DNA of 64,000 nucleotides from Diphasiastrum complanatum (taxonomy: Eukaryota; Streptophyta; Lycopodiopsida; Lycopodiales; Lycopodiaceae). Each line of letters begins with the position of its first letter. The stretch's first letter is position 1. Both the position numbers and the translations under genes were made by a program. Of the stretch, positions 43,392 to 53,540 are shown piece after piece. The stretch lies in contig CM055102.1 in NCBI GenBank assembly GCA_029204225.1, positions 36,448,585-36,512,584 on the forward strand, written 5' to 3'. The notes under the pieces are model-generated. The model saw only the letters and a program-made list of their open reading frames with translations, ran no database searches and was not told where the DNA came from.

Positions 43392-46300
43392 CTCCCTCTT
43401 CAACTAGTTTTAGCATAGATTTAGAAAGTACACCAAGACTTGTTCTATGCTTGAAAAATAAGTCCTTTCCCAATGCTTTGGTAAAGATATCAGCCACACA
43501 TTCCTTTGATGGGACATGTTCAAGCTTGATCTCTTTTGCCAACACTTGTTCTCTCACAAAATGGTAAGCCACCTCGATATGTTTGCTCCTTGCATGGAAA
43601 ACCGGATTGCTTGCTAGACTTTGGGCTGAAAGGTTGTCACAAAAGATGATTGGACTCTCTGAAAAATCCAGCAAATGAAGCTCCATAATCATCCTCTTGA
43701 TCCACACCATCTCCTTTGTGCATGATGTCAAAGCTTTGTACTCGGCCTCACTAGAAGAAAGTGATATAGTTGCTTGTTTCTTCGACATCCATGAGATAGC
43801 TCCATCACCTATGAAAATAGCATGTGCATTTATGGATTTTCTATCCATAAGGTCTCCTGCAAAATCTGAATCTGAAAAACCAAATAAGTTAGGTGATGAG
43901 CCTCTATAAACAATGCCAAAATCTTTTGTTCCCGAGATGTATCTCAAGATCCTCTTTCCTAGTTTCCAATGTTCTATGCTAGGATCTTGCATGAATTGGC
44001 TTAATCTACCAACACAATAAGATAAATCAGGTCTTGTGATGGTTAGATATATAAGAGAACCTATTAGCTTCCTATAGAGAGTAATGTCCTCGAAGGATCT
44101 TTCATTACCTCTTATAGTTAGCTTTACATGTGATTCCATAGGTGTATCAATAGGATTTGCATCTACCATATGAAATCTATTGAGAATAGAAATAGCATAC
44201 TTCTCTTGTGAAATAAAAGTGATTTGAGAAGTTCTAATTACTTCTATTCCTAAGATATAGCTCAAAAGACCAAGATCATGCACTTCAAATTCCTTTTTTA
44301 GTGCTTTCTTGATATCTTCTATATCTTCCTTGTTCCCTCCACTTAAAATAATGTCATCCACATAAATTAGAAGGATTGTAACATCATTAGCACTAATTCT
44401 AAAGTAAAGTGAATGATCATACTCACTCATAGTGAAGTTTTGAGAAAGTAGAAAAGAGTTAAGCCTAGCATACCAACTCCTTGGTGCTTGCTTAAGACCA
44501 TACAAACTTTTTTGTAGAAAACACACATGATTAGGCTTGCTATGAGAAACATAGCTCTCGGGTTGCTCCATGTAGACTTCCTCTTCAAGATCACCATTCA
44601 AGAAAGCATTAGAAATGTCTAATTGCCAAAGATCCCATCCATAAAGAGTTGCAAGGGAAATGATTACTCTTATGCTCACCATCTTTGCCACGGGTGCAAA
44701 GGTTTCCTCATAGTCAATGCCATGCTCTTGAGCATAACCTTTAGCCACCAACCTTGCCTTCAACTTGTTGATAGATCCATCTTGATTTGTCTTTACCTTG
44801 AAGATCCATTTGCATCCAATTGCACTTTTGCCCTTTGGAAGCTCCACCAATCTCCATGTGTTGTTCTTCATAAGTGCTTCAAACTCAAGATCCATTGCTT
44901 GGATCCATTCCTCTTCTTGCCTTGCTTCATCTACACATGAAGGTACATCAAAAGAAGTTAGGAAAGCATAGTTGGATCCATCCACCACTTGCTTACCTTT
45001 GCCATCATAAGTGAGCCTTGAGGGTTTCACTTTATGCCTTGGAGTTCTCCTTGGAATTTGACTTGAAGAGGCTTCTTCAACATCCACATCCAATGTGTCA
45101 TCAACTCCATTGTCATCAAGCACATTAGTTGCAACAACACCATCATCACTTGAAACAACTTTTGGAATGTTACCTTCATCAAAAATGACATCCCTACTTG
45201 TGAACACTTTCTTGATTGAAGGAACATAAATCCTATATGCTTTGCTTACTTCACTATAACCAACAAAAATGCCCTTTCTTGAAGATGGATCCTCCTTAGT
45301 TCTATCATCAAGAGTAATGTTGAAGTAGCAAATGCATCCAAAAGTTCTTAGAAACTTGACATTAGGCTTCGTACCAAACAAAGCTTCAAAAGGGGTTTTT
45401 CCTTCCAATACAACACTTGGCCATCTATTGCATAGGAAATTTGCACACAACAAAGCATCACTCCAAAAAGGTTTAGGAAGATTAGCATTCAATCTCATTG
45501 CCTTTGCACTCTCACACAAGGTTCTATTCTTCCTCTCGGCCACTCCATTTTGTTGTGGTGTTCTTGGACATGTGTACTCCCTCTTGATCCCATGCTCATC
45601 GCAAAAGGCTTTGAATTTGTTAGAAATGTATTCACCACCATTGTCGCTCCTCAAGCATTTGATTTTGGTTGTAAATTGAGTCTCAATAGCAACTTTGAAC
45701 TTGACAAACACATCAAACACCTCATCCTTGCTCTTTAGTAGATAAACCCAACAAAATCTACTAAAATCATCAATGAAAGTTACATACATCTTAGCACCTC
45801 CATTGCTAATTGTAGTAACACCATGAATATCCGAATGCAAGAGAGAAAAAGGCATCTTAGATCTAGATATAGATCTAGTATATGGCAATCTATGTGATTT
45901 AGACAAAGCACATTCTTCACAAACATGATTCAAGCAAGTAAGAGACTTGGGAAGTCCCCTTACTACCTCCTTTTTGGCTATTACCTCCAAGGCCTTGTAG
46001 TTGAGATGTCCCATCCTTTTATGCCATACCTCTTGAATTGACATTTGTTCATTTGCCATGCATCCAACTTGGTTAGCAACAACACATGCATCAAGCTTGA
46101 ACAATTTCCCTTGCCTTTTCCCTTTTGCAATGATACTACACCCCTTTTTGATCAAGCAAGCATCACCATCAAACTCAACTTTGAATCCTTTGTCAAGCAT
46201 TTGGCTTACACTAAGTAAGTTCTTGGTAATGGATGGAATGAGCAAAACATCTTTCAATTCTATATTCCTATTTGTAGAAAGTGAAATAGGAATTGTGCCA

Positions 46301-47337
46301 ATCCCCTTGATTGCACACTCACCATCATTTGCGGTATAGATTACCTTCCTATCACCATCAAATGCCATTAAAGATGAAAAATACTCTTTATGATATGTCA
46401 TATGAGAAGTGGCTCCACTATCAATCCACCAAGGATCAATGTCTCCATGATTAGCCAACAAGCAAGATGACATAACAAAAGCATCATTTGAAAGAAGCTC
46501 ATCCCCACCCTCATCAATAGTTAGATTGGTTTGCTTTTCCCCTTGATCCCTCTTTTTCTTAAAACAATCACTAGCAAAATGCCCTTTGACTCCACAATAG
46601 AAACATTTTAGCTTAGATCTATCCTTCTTTTTGCCAAAAGTAGAGTGCTCACCTTGGTCTTGCCCTTTAGACCAATTGCTTTTACCTTTGCCCTTGAACT
46701 TGCCTTTAGAGAACATTGCCTCCTCTTCTCCTCCTTGAGATGTAGAAGATGCTCCCACTCTTGCTTGCAACCTGAATTCTTCAGCCAACAAGACCTCTTG
46801 CAAGTCTCCAACACTTGGTAAACATTTTTGGATAGCATAACTTTGAACAAGATTAGCATGATCATCCAACAAGCCATTGAGAATCACTTGAACAAGCTCC
46901 TCATTATTTATGCCATCATTAATGCATGCTAACTCATCATTCAATGCTTTAACTCTCAAAACAAAAGCATGTCCATTCTCACTCTTCTTTTGCATACAAG
47001 AAAAGATTTGCCTTCTTAAAGTCAACACTCTAGAAGTAGACTTGGATTCATAAACCTTCTTCAAGGCTTCCCAAGCTTCACTAGATGATGTGCACTTACC
47101 AACCTCTTTGATAAGCTCATTTGTCACATTCATCTTGATCATGTGAAGGGCTTTCTTTGCCCTCTTGTCATACCTCAATTGTTCTTGAGGTGCCAAAGGT
47201 CTCTCCTCCACACCTACAACAATATCCATCAACTCATTCATCTCAAGCAAAGACTCCATCCTTACTTTCCAAGTAGAATAGTTGAGGGAGGTAAGCCTAT
47301 CATTGCTTTCCAACATGTAGCCTCCATTTGTAGCCAT
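43387..47337 (-). CDS. copia Gag-Pol polyprotein, uninterrupted
   Basis: 1316 residues from an ATG without a stop. In order: UBN2-type gag (1-230), zinc knuckle CFYCGVKGHFASDC (245-258), protease WWIDSGATSHMT (Asp at 306), pre-integrase HKRMGHLN, integrase with FIDDFSRF, RSDNGGEY and NGVAERKN (DDE complete), RT with KCWIFK-like (GCKWIFKVK) and the catalytic LLIYVDD, and RNase H with SDSDFAGD and SSSEAEYKAL, ending in ADIFTKAL. All enzymes for cytoplasmic reverse transcription and nuclear integration are present with their key residues. The stop codon TGA lies at 43387-43389, inside the 3' LTR. It is a Ty1/copia element; the lineage within copia is not assigned. It may be mobile, but sequence alone cannot show expression. 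Confidence 0.95.
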   Translation of the reverse strand: MATNGGYMLESNDRLTSLNYSTWKVRMESLLEMNELMDIVVGVEERPLAPQEQLRYDKRAKKALHMIKMNVTNELIKEVGKCTSSSEAWEALKKVYESKSTSRVLTLRRQIFSCMQKKSENGHAFVLRVKALNDELACINDGINNEELVQVILNGLLDDHANLVQSYAIQKCLPSVGDLQEVLLAEEFRLQARVGASSTSQGGEEEAMFSKGKFKGKGKSNWSKGQDQGEHSTFGKKKDRSKLKCFYCGVKGHFASDCFKKKRDQGEKQTNLTIDEGGDELLSNDAFVMSSCLLANHGDIDPWWIDSGATSHMTYHKEYFSSLMAFDGDRKVIYTANDGECAIKGIGTIPISLSTNRNIELKDVLLIPSITKNLLSVSQMLDKGFKVEFDGDACLIKKGCSIIAKGKRQGKLFKLDACVVANQVGCMANEQMSIQEVWHKRMGHLNYKALEVIAKKEVVRGLPKSLTCLNHVCEECALSKSHRLPYTRSISRSKMPFSLLHSDIHGVTTISNGGAKMYVTFIDDFSRFCWVYLLKSKDEVFDVFVKFKVAIETQFTTKIKCLRSDNGGEYISNKFKAFCDEHGIKREYTCPRTPQQNGVAERKNRTLCESAKAMRLNANLPKPFWSDALLCANFLCNRWPSVVLEGKTPFEALFGTKPNVKFLRTFGCICYFNITLDDRTKEDPSSRKGIFVGYSEVSKAYRIYVPSIKKVFTSRDVIFDEGNIPKVVSSDDGVVATNVLDDNGVDDTLDVDVEEASSSQIPRRTPRHKVKPSRLTYDGKGKQVVDGSNYAFLTSFDVPSCVDEARQEEEWIQAMDLEFEALMKNNTWRLVELPKGKSAIGCKWIFKVKTNQDGSINKLKARLVAKGYAQEHGIDYEETFAPVAKMVSIRVIISLATLYGWDLWQLDISNAFLNGDLEEEVYMEQPESYVSHSKPNHVCFLQKSLYGLKQAPRSWYARLNSFLLSQNFTMSEYDHSLYFRISANDVTILLIYVDDIILSGGNKEDIEDIKKALKKEFEVHDLGLLSYILGIEVIRTSQITFISQEKYAISILNRFHMVDANPIDTPMESHVKLTIRGNERSFEDITLYRKLIGSLIYLTITRPDLSYCVGRLSQFMQDPSIEHWKLGKRILRYISGTKDFGIVYRGSSPNLFGFSDSDFAGDLMDRKSINAHAIFIGDGAISWMSKKQATISLSSSEAEYKALTSCTKEMVWIKRMIMELHLLDFSESPIIFCDNLSAQSLASNPVFHARSKHIEVAYHFVREQVLAKEIKLEHVPSKECVADIFTKALGKDLFFKHRTSLGVLSKSMLKLVEEGV
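43392..43403 (-). other. Polypurine tract of the young copia
   Basis: The minus strand reads GAAGAGGGAG directly before the 3' LTR. It doubles as coding sequence for the final residues of the polyprotein. Confidence 0.75.
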
Positions 47338-47934
47338 GTTGCAATGATTGATCTCTGATCTTTGACCTGTTCCAATGCACTAAGCACTCTCTTGAATCAA
47401 CAAATGAAACACAAGAAGAAATCACAAAGATTTGGAACCTAAAACCTTACTTTTTCTCTCTTTTCCTCACTTTTTCCTTAATTTTAGCCACTAGTTTTAT
47501 GATTTCTTGATCAAACCAAGACCAAACCTCAATATACTTGCTTTTCCCTCACTCCTAAGATTGAAATACACTCTTGAATCATTCAGCAAACTGAAAATCA
47601 GAGGGTTACATCAATTTTGAAGTTTTTGACATGAAGAAGCAAGAAATTGAATCAAAAAACTATATGCTAGAATGGAAAACTAATAGGATCTTGTTGGATC
47701 TTGCATCTCCCTCTTTCCAAAACAATTTTTGTCTCCTTATTCTGATAAGTACAGAGGGAATTCGCCCTACTTCAATTGAAATGCATACAAATGATGTTTT
47801 GATCACAAAGATCCAATTTCTACACATAAATCAACAAGATTTTTAGCTAGAAACTTGATTGGAATGCTACAAAAGCAAACTTGCCCACAAATCTCTTCTA
47901 AATCTGGCAAAACCTGCACATTTGGCCGCCTAAT

Positions 47935-47946
47935 GCTCTGATACCA
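47935..47946 (-). other. Primer-binding site (tRNA-Met type)
   Basis: The minus strand reads TGGTATCAGAGC immediately after the 5' LTR. Confidence 0.95.
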
Positions 47947-48543
47947 TGTGAAAAACTCAGATCCAAAAGATGCTAAAGTTTCATAAAGATCTTGGCCATG
48001 GAAGTTATGCACATCTAGATTGAAAAAATGATAGAAATTGTGATGTTAAGCATACTAAACATCAACTAAACATCAAAATCTGATCATAAGCTTCCACAAA
48101 CAGAAACTTGCTGTCCCTGTCCGTACTTCAGAGCCTACAACCTGCATTTCACACGTGTGAAGCCATAGCAACAAAGAAATCACAATTCTAGTGGATAGAA
48201 TGCAAGATATGAACAAAAAAGTGAGAGAGAAGAAGATGGACCTTCAAAGAGCATAACATTCATTCAATAGAATGAAAATGAGATGTGTACATACTCGTGG
48301 AGATGGATATTTATAGCAGCCATAGTGCCTCTTGGCCACTTGTCTTATGATAGGCTAAAATTGGGGTCCAATAGGATTCACCCATATACCTAGAAATTTG
48401 GTCAAATAGGAATGCACCAAATTATGAGCCAATAGAAGAGCTCCACACTCAACCTCCTCTAATTAATGTGACCTCAAAAGTAGTGTACACATACTTTGGG
48501 CCTCTACATACATGTATGAACCTATCTCTAACTTTTATTTGGC
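47947..48543 (-). repeat. 5' LTR of the young copia, end-truncated
   Basis: Matches the 3' LTR over 597 bases. The outer 56 bases, including TTTTTCACA, are absent and unrelated sequence follows at 48544. The TATA box (48308-48315) and 230 bases upstream of it are kept. Confidence 0.95.
48308..48315 (-). promoter_or_regulatory. TATA box of the copia 5' LTR
   Basis: The minus strand reads TATAAATA. One of the two LTR differences (48307) lies next to it. Confidence 0.65.
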
Positions 48544-48666
48544 ATGTGTCTACATCTCCTGCATGCAACCTGAAAAATCAAAATGAAAAAACACGAGTGA
48601 TTTAACATTCTCTAGAATCTGGCCGATGGAAATGATAGATCATGAGCATAGAATATCCCCAGGAAA

Positions 48667-49376
48667 GTGTGCAAAGTAAGGCCAGTAGCCTATGAAAGCA
48701 GAAAGCTGAACCGTTTTCAATGTAGATACTTTACATATGAAAAGGAACTAATTGCTATAATCCATGCCTGCAATCCTGAAGGCACTTTCTTTATGGCTCT
48801 AAATTTGAGATCTATATGGATCATCAATCTCTTAAATACTTTTTCAGCACATCTGATTTGAGAGGTCGAAAAGCCCAATGGGATGAACTAATGCAAGAAT
48901 TTGATTTTGAAACCAAATGTTGCAAAGGCAAAAGGAATCAGGTAGTCGAACTTTACGCATACTACCAGAAATCAATCAACTTTGTTTCGTTGAAACCTAT
49001 GTAAATCCTTAGTTGGATTGTATGTATCAAACTCTGACTTTGAAAGGATTTGGATTCACGTCCTTTGAGGAAAAGAAGAAACTACAAACCTTACCAAAGT
49101 AAACTCTGAATATTTTGATAGCACTGGAATTCTTTTCCGAAAGGGGAAAGTGTGTGTACCTAGAAATGATGGCATAAGACAACAAATCTTGTTTGAGTGC
49201 CATGATAATCCCAGCACTGGACACCCAGTTCTCCAAGTTCTCCAGAAGAACGATTGACTTGGTCAAGCAAAACTTCTATTCGCCTAATATGAAGAATGAA
49301 GTTGAGGACTATGTCCTTAGGTGCACACAATGTCGAGTTAATAAGACAAAACGCCTTAGTGCTCGGGGACTTCTTC
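48667..49376 (+). pseudogene. Gypsy RNase H and integrase N-terminus
   Basis: The frames read PVAYESRKLNRFQ, then after a frameshift MDHQSLKYFFSTSDLRGRKAQW: a chromovirus RNase H. From about 49120, GILFRKGKVCVPRND and FECHDNPSTGHP lead to VLRCTQCRVNKT, the integrase HHCC finger. Stops and at least two frameshifts are present. It probably belongs to the element whose gag is at 41.6-42.5 kb. Confidence 0.75.
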
Positions 49377-49764
49377 TTATGTACCTATATTGTAACATCA
49401 AGATGCAAGAGGATTCCTCGCTAGTTCTAGAGGGTCCCCACAAGGTGACACTCAACCAAGTATGGGATGGTAAGCTTCAAAACTAGGGTCTACGAGGGTA
49501 TGGTCTATGGTCCATAGGGAGGCCCAATTCTAGAGTTGGACAAATCCCACTTCCGAGAGAACCGCTAGTTGGAGGCCCAATTGTTGTTCGTTTTGGTTTA
49601 GAATTTGAAGGGAGACTCTAGAGACAACCCGCTAGAGGGTCTATAAGATTTCATGTTGAAATCTTTGATCGTTTGAAACTTATTCAAATTCAAAGTTGAA
49701 TATCTTATTTTTTGGACAGAATTGACCTTTTGAAGTTGCAATCCCGGTACTTGCAAACGGTGAA
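49377..49764 (+). mobile_element. Chromovirus LTR fragment (5')
   Basis: Starting with atgtacctatattgtaacatcaag, it matches 52360-52490 and, inverted, 53400-53540. After about 49530 the similarity fades. It precedes a gag start at 49765, so it may be the 5' LTR and leader. Confidence 0.55.
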
Positions 49765-50118
49765 ATGGCCAAAGAAGAGGATGAGCAGGTGCATGCCAAT
49801 CTGCACGAGTTTAGACAGTGGGCTGCAATGACCTATGACCATTTAGAGCAGATTGGAAAGTCTATTGAGGATTTGTCAACCAAGCACAACAAAAGATTGT
49901 CTAGGGTTGAAAAGTTAGCTCGTGATTGTCAAACCTTGACCCAAGCAATCCAAGAACAAACTAGGATGATTCGGACGCTTCTTGCTGGTAGAGCTCCTCC
50001 TGTTCAGCCACCGCAAAAGGTTTCCCTAAAGATTTATGGCTTCCAACTTTGGGGGGGGGGGGGGGGGGGGGGGGGTGTATGGGGAAAGGTCATAGTAGAT
50101 TTTAGTGCCCTAAGTTGA
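49765..50118 (+). pseudogene. Chromovirus gag N-terminus
   Basis: The ATG-led frame has a coiled-coil-like start (HEFRQWAAMTYDHLEQIGKSIEDLSTKHNKRLSRVEKL) and an ARDCQTLTQAIQEQ helix, then APPVQPP. It is broken by a run of 25 G (50051-50075), after which the frame is meaningless. The capsid part does not follow. Confidence 0.45.
50051..50075 (+). repeat. Homopolymer of 25 G
   Basis: An unbroken G run in an otherwise AT-rich context, with a second GGGG shortly after. Confidence 0.85.
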
Positions 50119-50780
50119 AAAACAAGGGGGTGACTGTAAATGATTCTGGAAGGGACCAAGCAGGACCTTCTAATAGGCCCAACAAACAAGTCCACACAAT
50201 TCACGTAGTACTTGTAGAAAGATCTCCTAAGGTAAAGTCTGTTCAAGTGTCTCGTGTAGATGAGGAACATGCATGTCCTGTGTCGACTGGTTTGTGGCAA
50301 CCCACACTCTGACCACACACCATAGTTCGATTAAATGGAGAGATTAATGGTCAAAAAGTCAAAATTGGAGTAGATGATGGGGCAACCCATAATTTCTCAA
50401 ATCATGCATTGGTTAAGAAACTAAAACTACCATAGAAAGAAAGTGACCATCAATATGTAGTTACGCTAGCTGATGGTCAAAGAAAGGATATCTATGACAC
50501 TTTTGTTCCACAAGTGCATTTACAAATATATGATTATAAAGAGAACTTGGATTTCCAAGTAATGAGTCTAGCATTAGATGATGTCAACCTTGGCTGAGAG
50601 TGGTTATATCACCTAGAGTCTATTGGTGGCTTGGTTCGTAGTTACATTAACAACACTCTAAAGTTCACCCATAGGGGTCAGAGAGTCAAGTTGGTCGAGA
50701 ATACAAATGTGTTTGCTTCACCTATTGTTTCCATTGTGCAGCTAAAGTGTCATTTGGAAGAAGAAAGTTGATTGGGTATT
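50119..50780 (+). pseudogene. Chromovirus protease relic
   Basis: From about 50320 the reading is VRLNGEINGQKVKIGVDDGATHNF, a retropepsin start in which the normal D-S-G-A is D-D-G-A, and later a (L)G-stop-EWL segment where plant chromoviruses have LGxEWL. Stops at about 50433 and 50598 break it. Confidence 0.65.
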
Positions 50781-51290
50781 TATCTACTTTTTAAACTCTG
50801 CATATTTTCAAAGTCCAGTTGATCCTTCTTTTCCATATCTTAAGACATATTGTTCTTCTATTGATAGAGCTAAAGTGAAAAAGAGAGAAAGATGTTTGCA
50901 AACATTAATAAATCAATATGAAGACGTCTTTCCTAAAGATCTACCTTTCAGATTACCCCCACGAAGAGCTGTAGATCATCCAATTGAACTAATACATGGG
51001 ATCAAACCTATTAGTAAACCTCCTTATCGATTGAGTCAATCTGAGGTAGGTAGAAGTGGAGAAGCAGCTAAAAGGACATCTAGCAAAAGGCTTCATCCGA
51101 CCTAGTAAGTCACCTTAGGTCGCACCCATTTTGTTGGTAAAAAAGGAGGATGGTTCTATCCAGATGTGCATAGACTATCGTGTGTGAAGTCACTATCAAG
51201 GGCAAGTATCTCTTGACTAGAATAGATGAAATATTTGACAAACTTAGAGGTGCTAAGTACTTTCTAAGATTGATCTTAGTGATGGGATTA
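50781..51290 (+). pseudogene. Chromovirus reverse transcriptase, N-terminal relic
   Basis: The frame at 50875-51105 reads EDVFPKDLPFRLPPRRAVDHPIELIHGIKPISKPPYRLS, the classic start of chromovirus RT. Next frames show VKKGGW, CIDYR-like and IDEIFDKLRGAKYF pieces interrupted by stops. The catalytic YxDD region is absent. Confidence 0.75.
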
Positions 51291-52129
51291 GAAAACAGGA
51301 TTCAAGGAGAATGTGTAAAATTTGCAACATGCAAGAAAAGAACCAAAGAAAAACATGCATGCAATTGGATCTTCGAGAGCTTTTAGGAGGGATTTTCTCT
51401 CTTGAAAATGGCCGATGATCCATCTTCTCTCCAACAGTTAGGTGCTGATGTTGTAGGCCGAGTAGGCCACTTCCAATCTTCAGAGAAAAAGTTGATCAAA
51501 AGCTTGGATCAAAAGATACACAGGATCTCCTAAAAACTTGGCGCAAACCAGCCAAGTAGCCTTCTTGAAAAACCTGAAAAATCTGCAAGAAAGATCTATT
51601 GATAGCTATTACTGAGCTATGATCAACAGAAGGTGAATGGAACCAACAGCACTTGATTCTGACCACTATGGAGAAAGATAGGGGGGCTGGAAATCCAGCG
51701 CAAGTAGGGAGGAGAAAGATCCTCTTTGGAGATGGAGAGTTACAAAGAGTGATCTTTAGTTGACAAGAGGTGAGGTGTCCCTCTTTACCTACTTTATTCT
51801 CTAGTTTAAAGAAAGTTAACGTAGAGAAAAACCTTAGACTAAGTTAAAAACATTAATTTAATTTTTTCCCCCGAGTCCCTTGGGGGGGTCTAGGGCCCAA
51901 CATAGGACCCATGACTTCAAAATTAAAAATCTCTCTCTCGATTTACAAACTCAGAAAACCGTCTTCAGGGTAACCAAAACCCGAGTCTCTGGACAAGATG
52001 GTGGTGTTGGCTTTTTCCAAAAACAGCCAAAAATTTAAAATTTCAGCTGGTCAAAATTTTGGTGAGAGTTTATATCTTCAACAAGAGCGCTCTAGAGTAG
52101 GTGCAGGTATTGATATTTTTCGATATTAG
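51291..52129. other. No recognisable feature
   Basis: Sequence between the RT and integrase relics, without motif. It replaces the RT C-terminus and RNase H expected here, so it is either an insertion or another element's leader. Confidence 0.4.
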
Positions 52130-52353
52130 CTTTCATTCGTAGGCCTAGTATGTAGAAGGACGTACAAGAGTACATGTTAAGCTGTGCCACTTGCCAGGCC
52201 ACTAAAGCGGAATGCCTAAGAGTTTGGCGGCCTCCTTCAACAATTAGAGATACGTAATGGTTGTTGGGAGAGTATAAGTATGGACTTTGTAGTGGGGTTA
52301 CCTAGACATTGCTTTCGAGGACGAAAGCTCCTTTTAGGGGGCGGATGGGGGGT
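52130..52353 (+). pseudogene. Chromovirus integrase fragment and 3' end
   Basis: The translation reads LSCATCQATKAE (second half of the HHCC finger) and SISMDFVVGLPRH at 52273. It then jumps to a G-rich tract (ggggggtggggga, about 52335-52350), which can serve as polypurine tract before the LTR. Confidence 0.6.
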
Positions 52354-52800
52354 GGGGGACTATTATGTAGCTATGGTGTAACATCAAGATACGAGAGGAC
52401 TCATTACTTCCTCAAGGTGACACTCAACCAAGTGTGGATGGTAACCTTTAGAACTAGGGTATGGTCTATGCTCCATAGGAAGTGCCACCAAGGCAGGCCT
52501 TAGTTAAGGGTGGGCCTATAGGCTTGAGTGTGCCTCAAGCATGGTATTGGCATGGGTCTACTATCTAGCATGCCAAGGGGTGACCTGTGACCACCACATG
52601 GTTAGTAGTACATGGGAACCCATGAGAGAGGCCTAGATAACCCACATGCACTAAAGGAACTGTGCATGGTGGAGATATGCATGAGCCCTCTAGAAGTGGG
52701 GTGCAAGCTCTCTAGTTATATAAGTGGCCTATGGAGGTAGTTCCGTCATTGGATAGTGGGTGGAGATCCAGAGTCCTATTATTGTTGTTTTCAAGTTTTC
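52354..52800 (+). mobile_element. Chromovirus LTR copy, forward
   Basis: Follows a G-rich tract and contains tgtaacatcaag at 52377 and a TATA box TATATAA at 52717-52723. Its reverse complement is at 53085-53540. Confidence 0.65.
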
Positions 52801-53072
52801 TTTAGTTATAGTGGAAAAGTATCTCTATAGATTTTGTGGTTGGTTTGTCAAGAACGACAAAAGGCTATTATGCAATATGGGTAGTGGTACATAGATTGAC
52901 TAATCTTGCTCAGTTTATTCCTACTAAAAGTACAATGAAGGCATTTGAGTTAGCTCAGTTGTTGGTGGAGAAACTCTTTCGACTGTATGGACTACATTAT
53001 GATAACCTTAGTGGTCGTGATCCAAAGTTCACAGGGAAATTATGGCAAGTCATCTTTACAAAGTTGGAACCA
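52801..53072 (+). pseudogene. Chromovirus integrase core fragment
   Basis: The frame reads SISIDFVVGLSRTTKGYYAIWVVVHRLTNLAQFIPTK and DPKFTGKLWQVIFTKL, the first half of an integrase core. The second catalytic Asp region reads LSGRDPKF. It repeats the SISMDFVVGLP segment found at 52273, so two integrase copies are present. Confidence 0.75.
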
Positions 53073-53084
53073 ACTTTGAGTGAG

Positions 53085-53540
53085 AGTTAAGACTAAAGGA
53101 AACTTGGGATCTCCCCACTATCCTATGATGGAACTACCTCCATACGCCACTTATATAATTACAGACCCTGCGCCCCACCTCTAGAGGCCTCATGCATATC
53201 TCTACCATGCATAGTTCCTTTAGTGCATGTAGGTTACTTAGGTCTCTCTCATGGGTTCCCATGTGCCACCCACCATGTGGTGGTCATAGGACACCCCTTG
53301 GCATGCTAGATACTAGTCCCATGCCAATACCTTGCTTGTGGCACACTCAAGCCTATAGGCCCACCCTTAACTACAGAATGCCTTAGTGGCACTCCCTATG
53401 GAGCATAGACCATACCCTCTTAGATTCTAGCTCTAAAGGTCACCATCCCACACTTGGTTGAGTGTCACCTTGCGGAAACCCTCTAGAACTAACGAATCCC
53501 CCCCTTGTATCCTGATGTTACACTAGAGGTACATAACAAT
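53085..53540 (-). mobile_element. Chromovirus LTR copy, inverted
   Basis: Reverse complement of 52360-52800 with many differences. Its TATA box (minus) is at 53152-53158. It interrupts the integrase between the (F)TKL segment and the HPQSDGQTER segment. Confidence 0.7.

Larger units (their letters stand above)
42739..48543 (-). mobile_element. Young, nearly complete copia retrotransposon
   Basis: The element reads leftward: 5' LTR 48543-47947, PBS 47946-47935, leader, one polyprotein 47337-43387, PPT at about 43403-43392, 3' LTR 43391-42739. The LTRs differ at 2 of 597 shared positions (43099/48307 and 43243/48451) with no indel, so the insertion is recent. The 5' LTR lacks the outermost 56 bases, so no target duplication can be read. 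It sits within an older gypsy element. Confidence 0.95.

Noticed and set aside
45332-45679. Plus-strand open frames within 43.4-47.3 kb
   Set aside because: They are antisense to the intact copia polyprotein.
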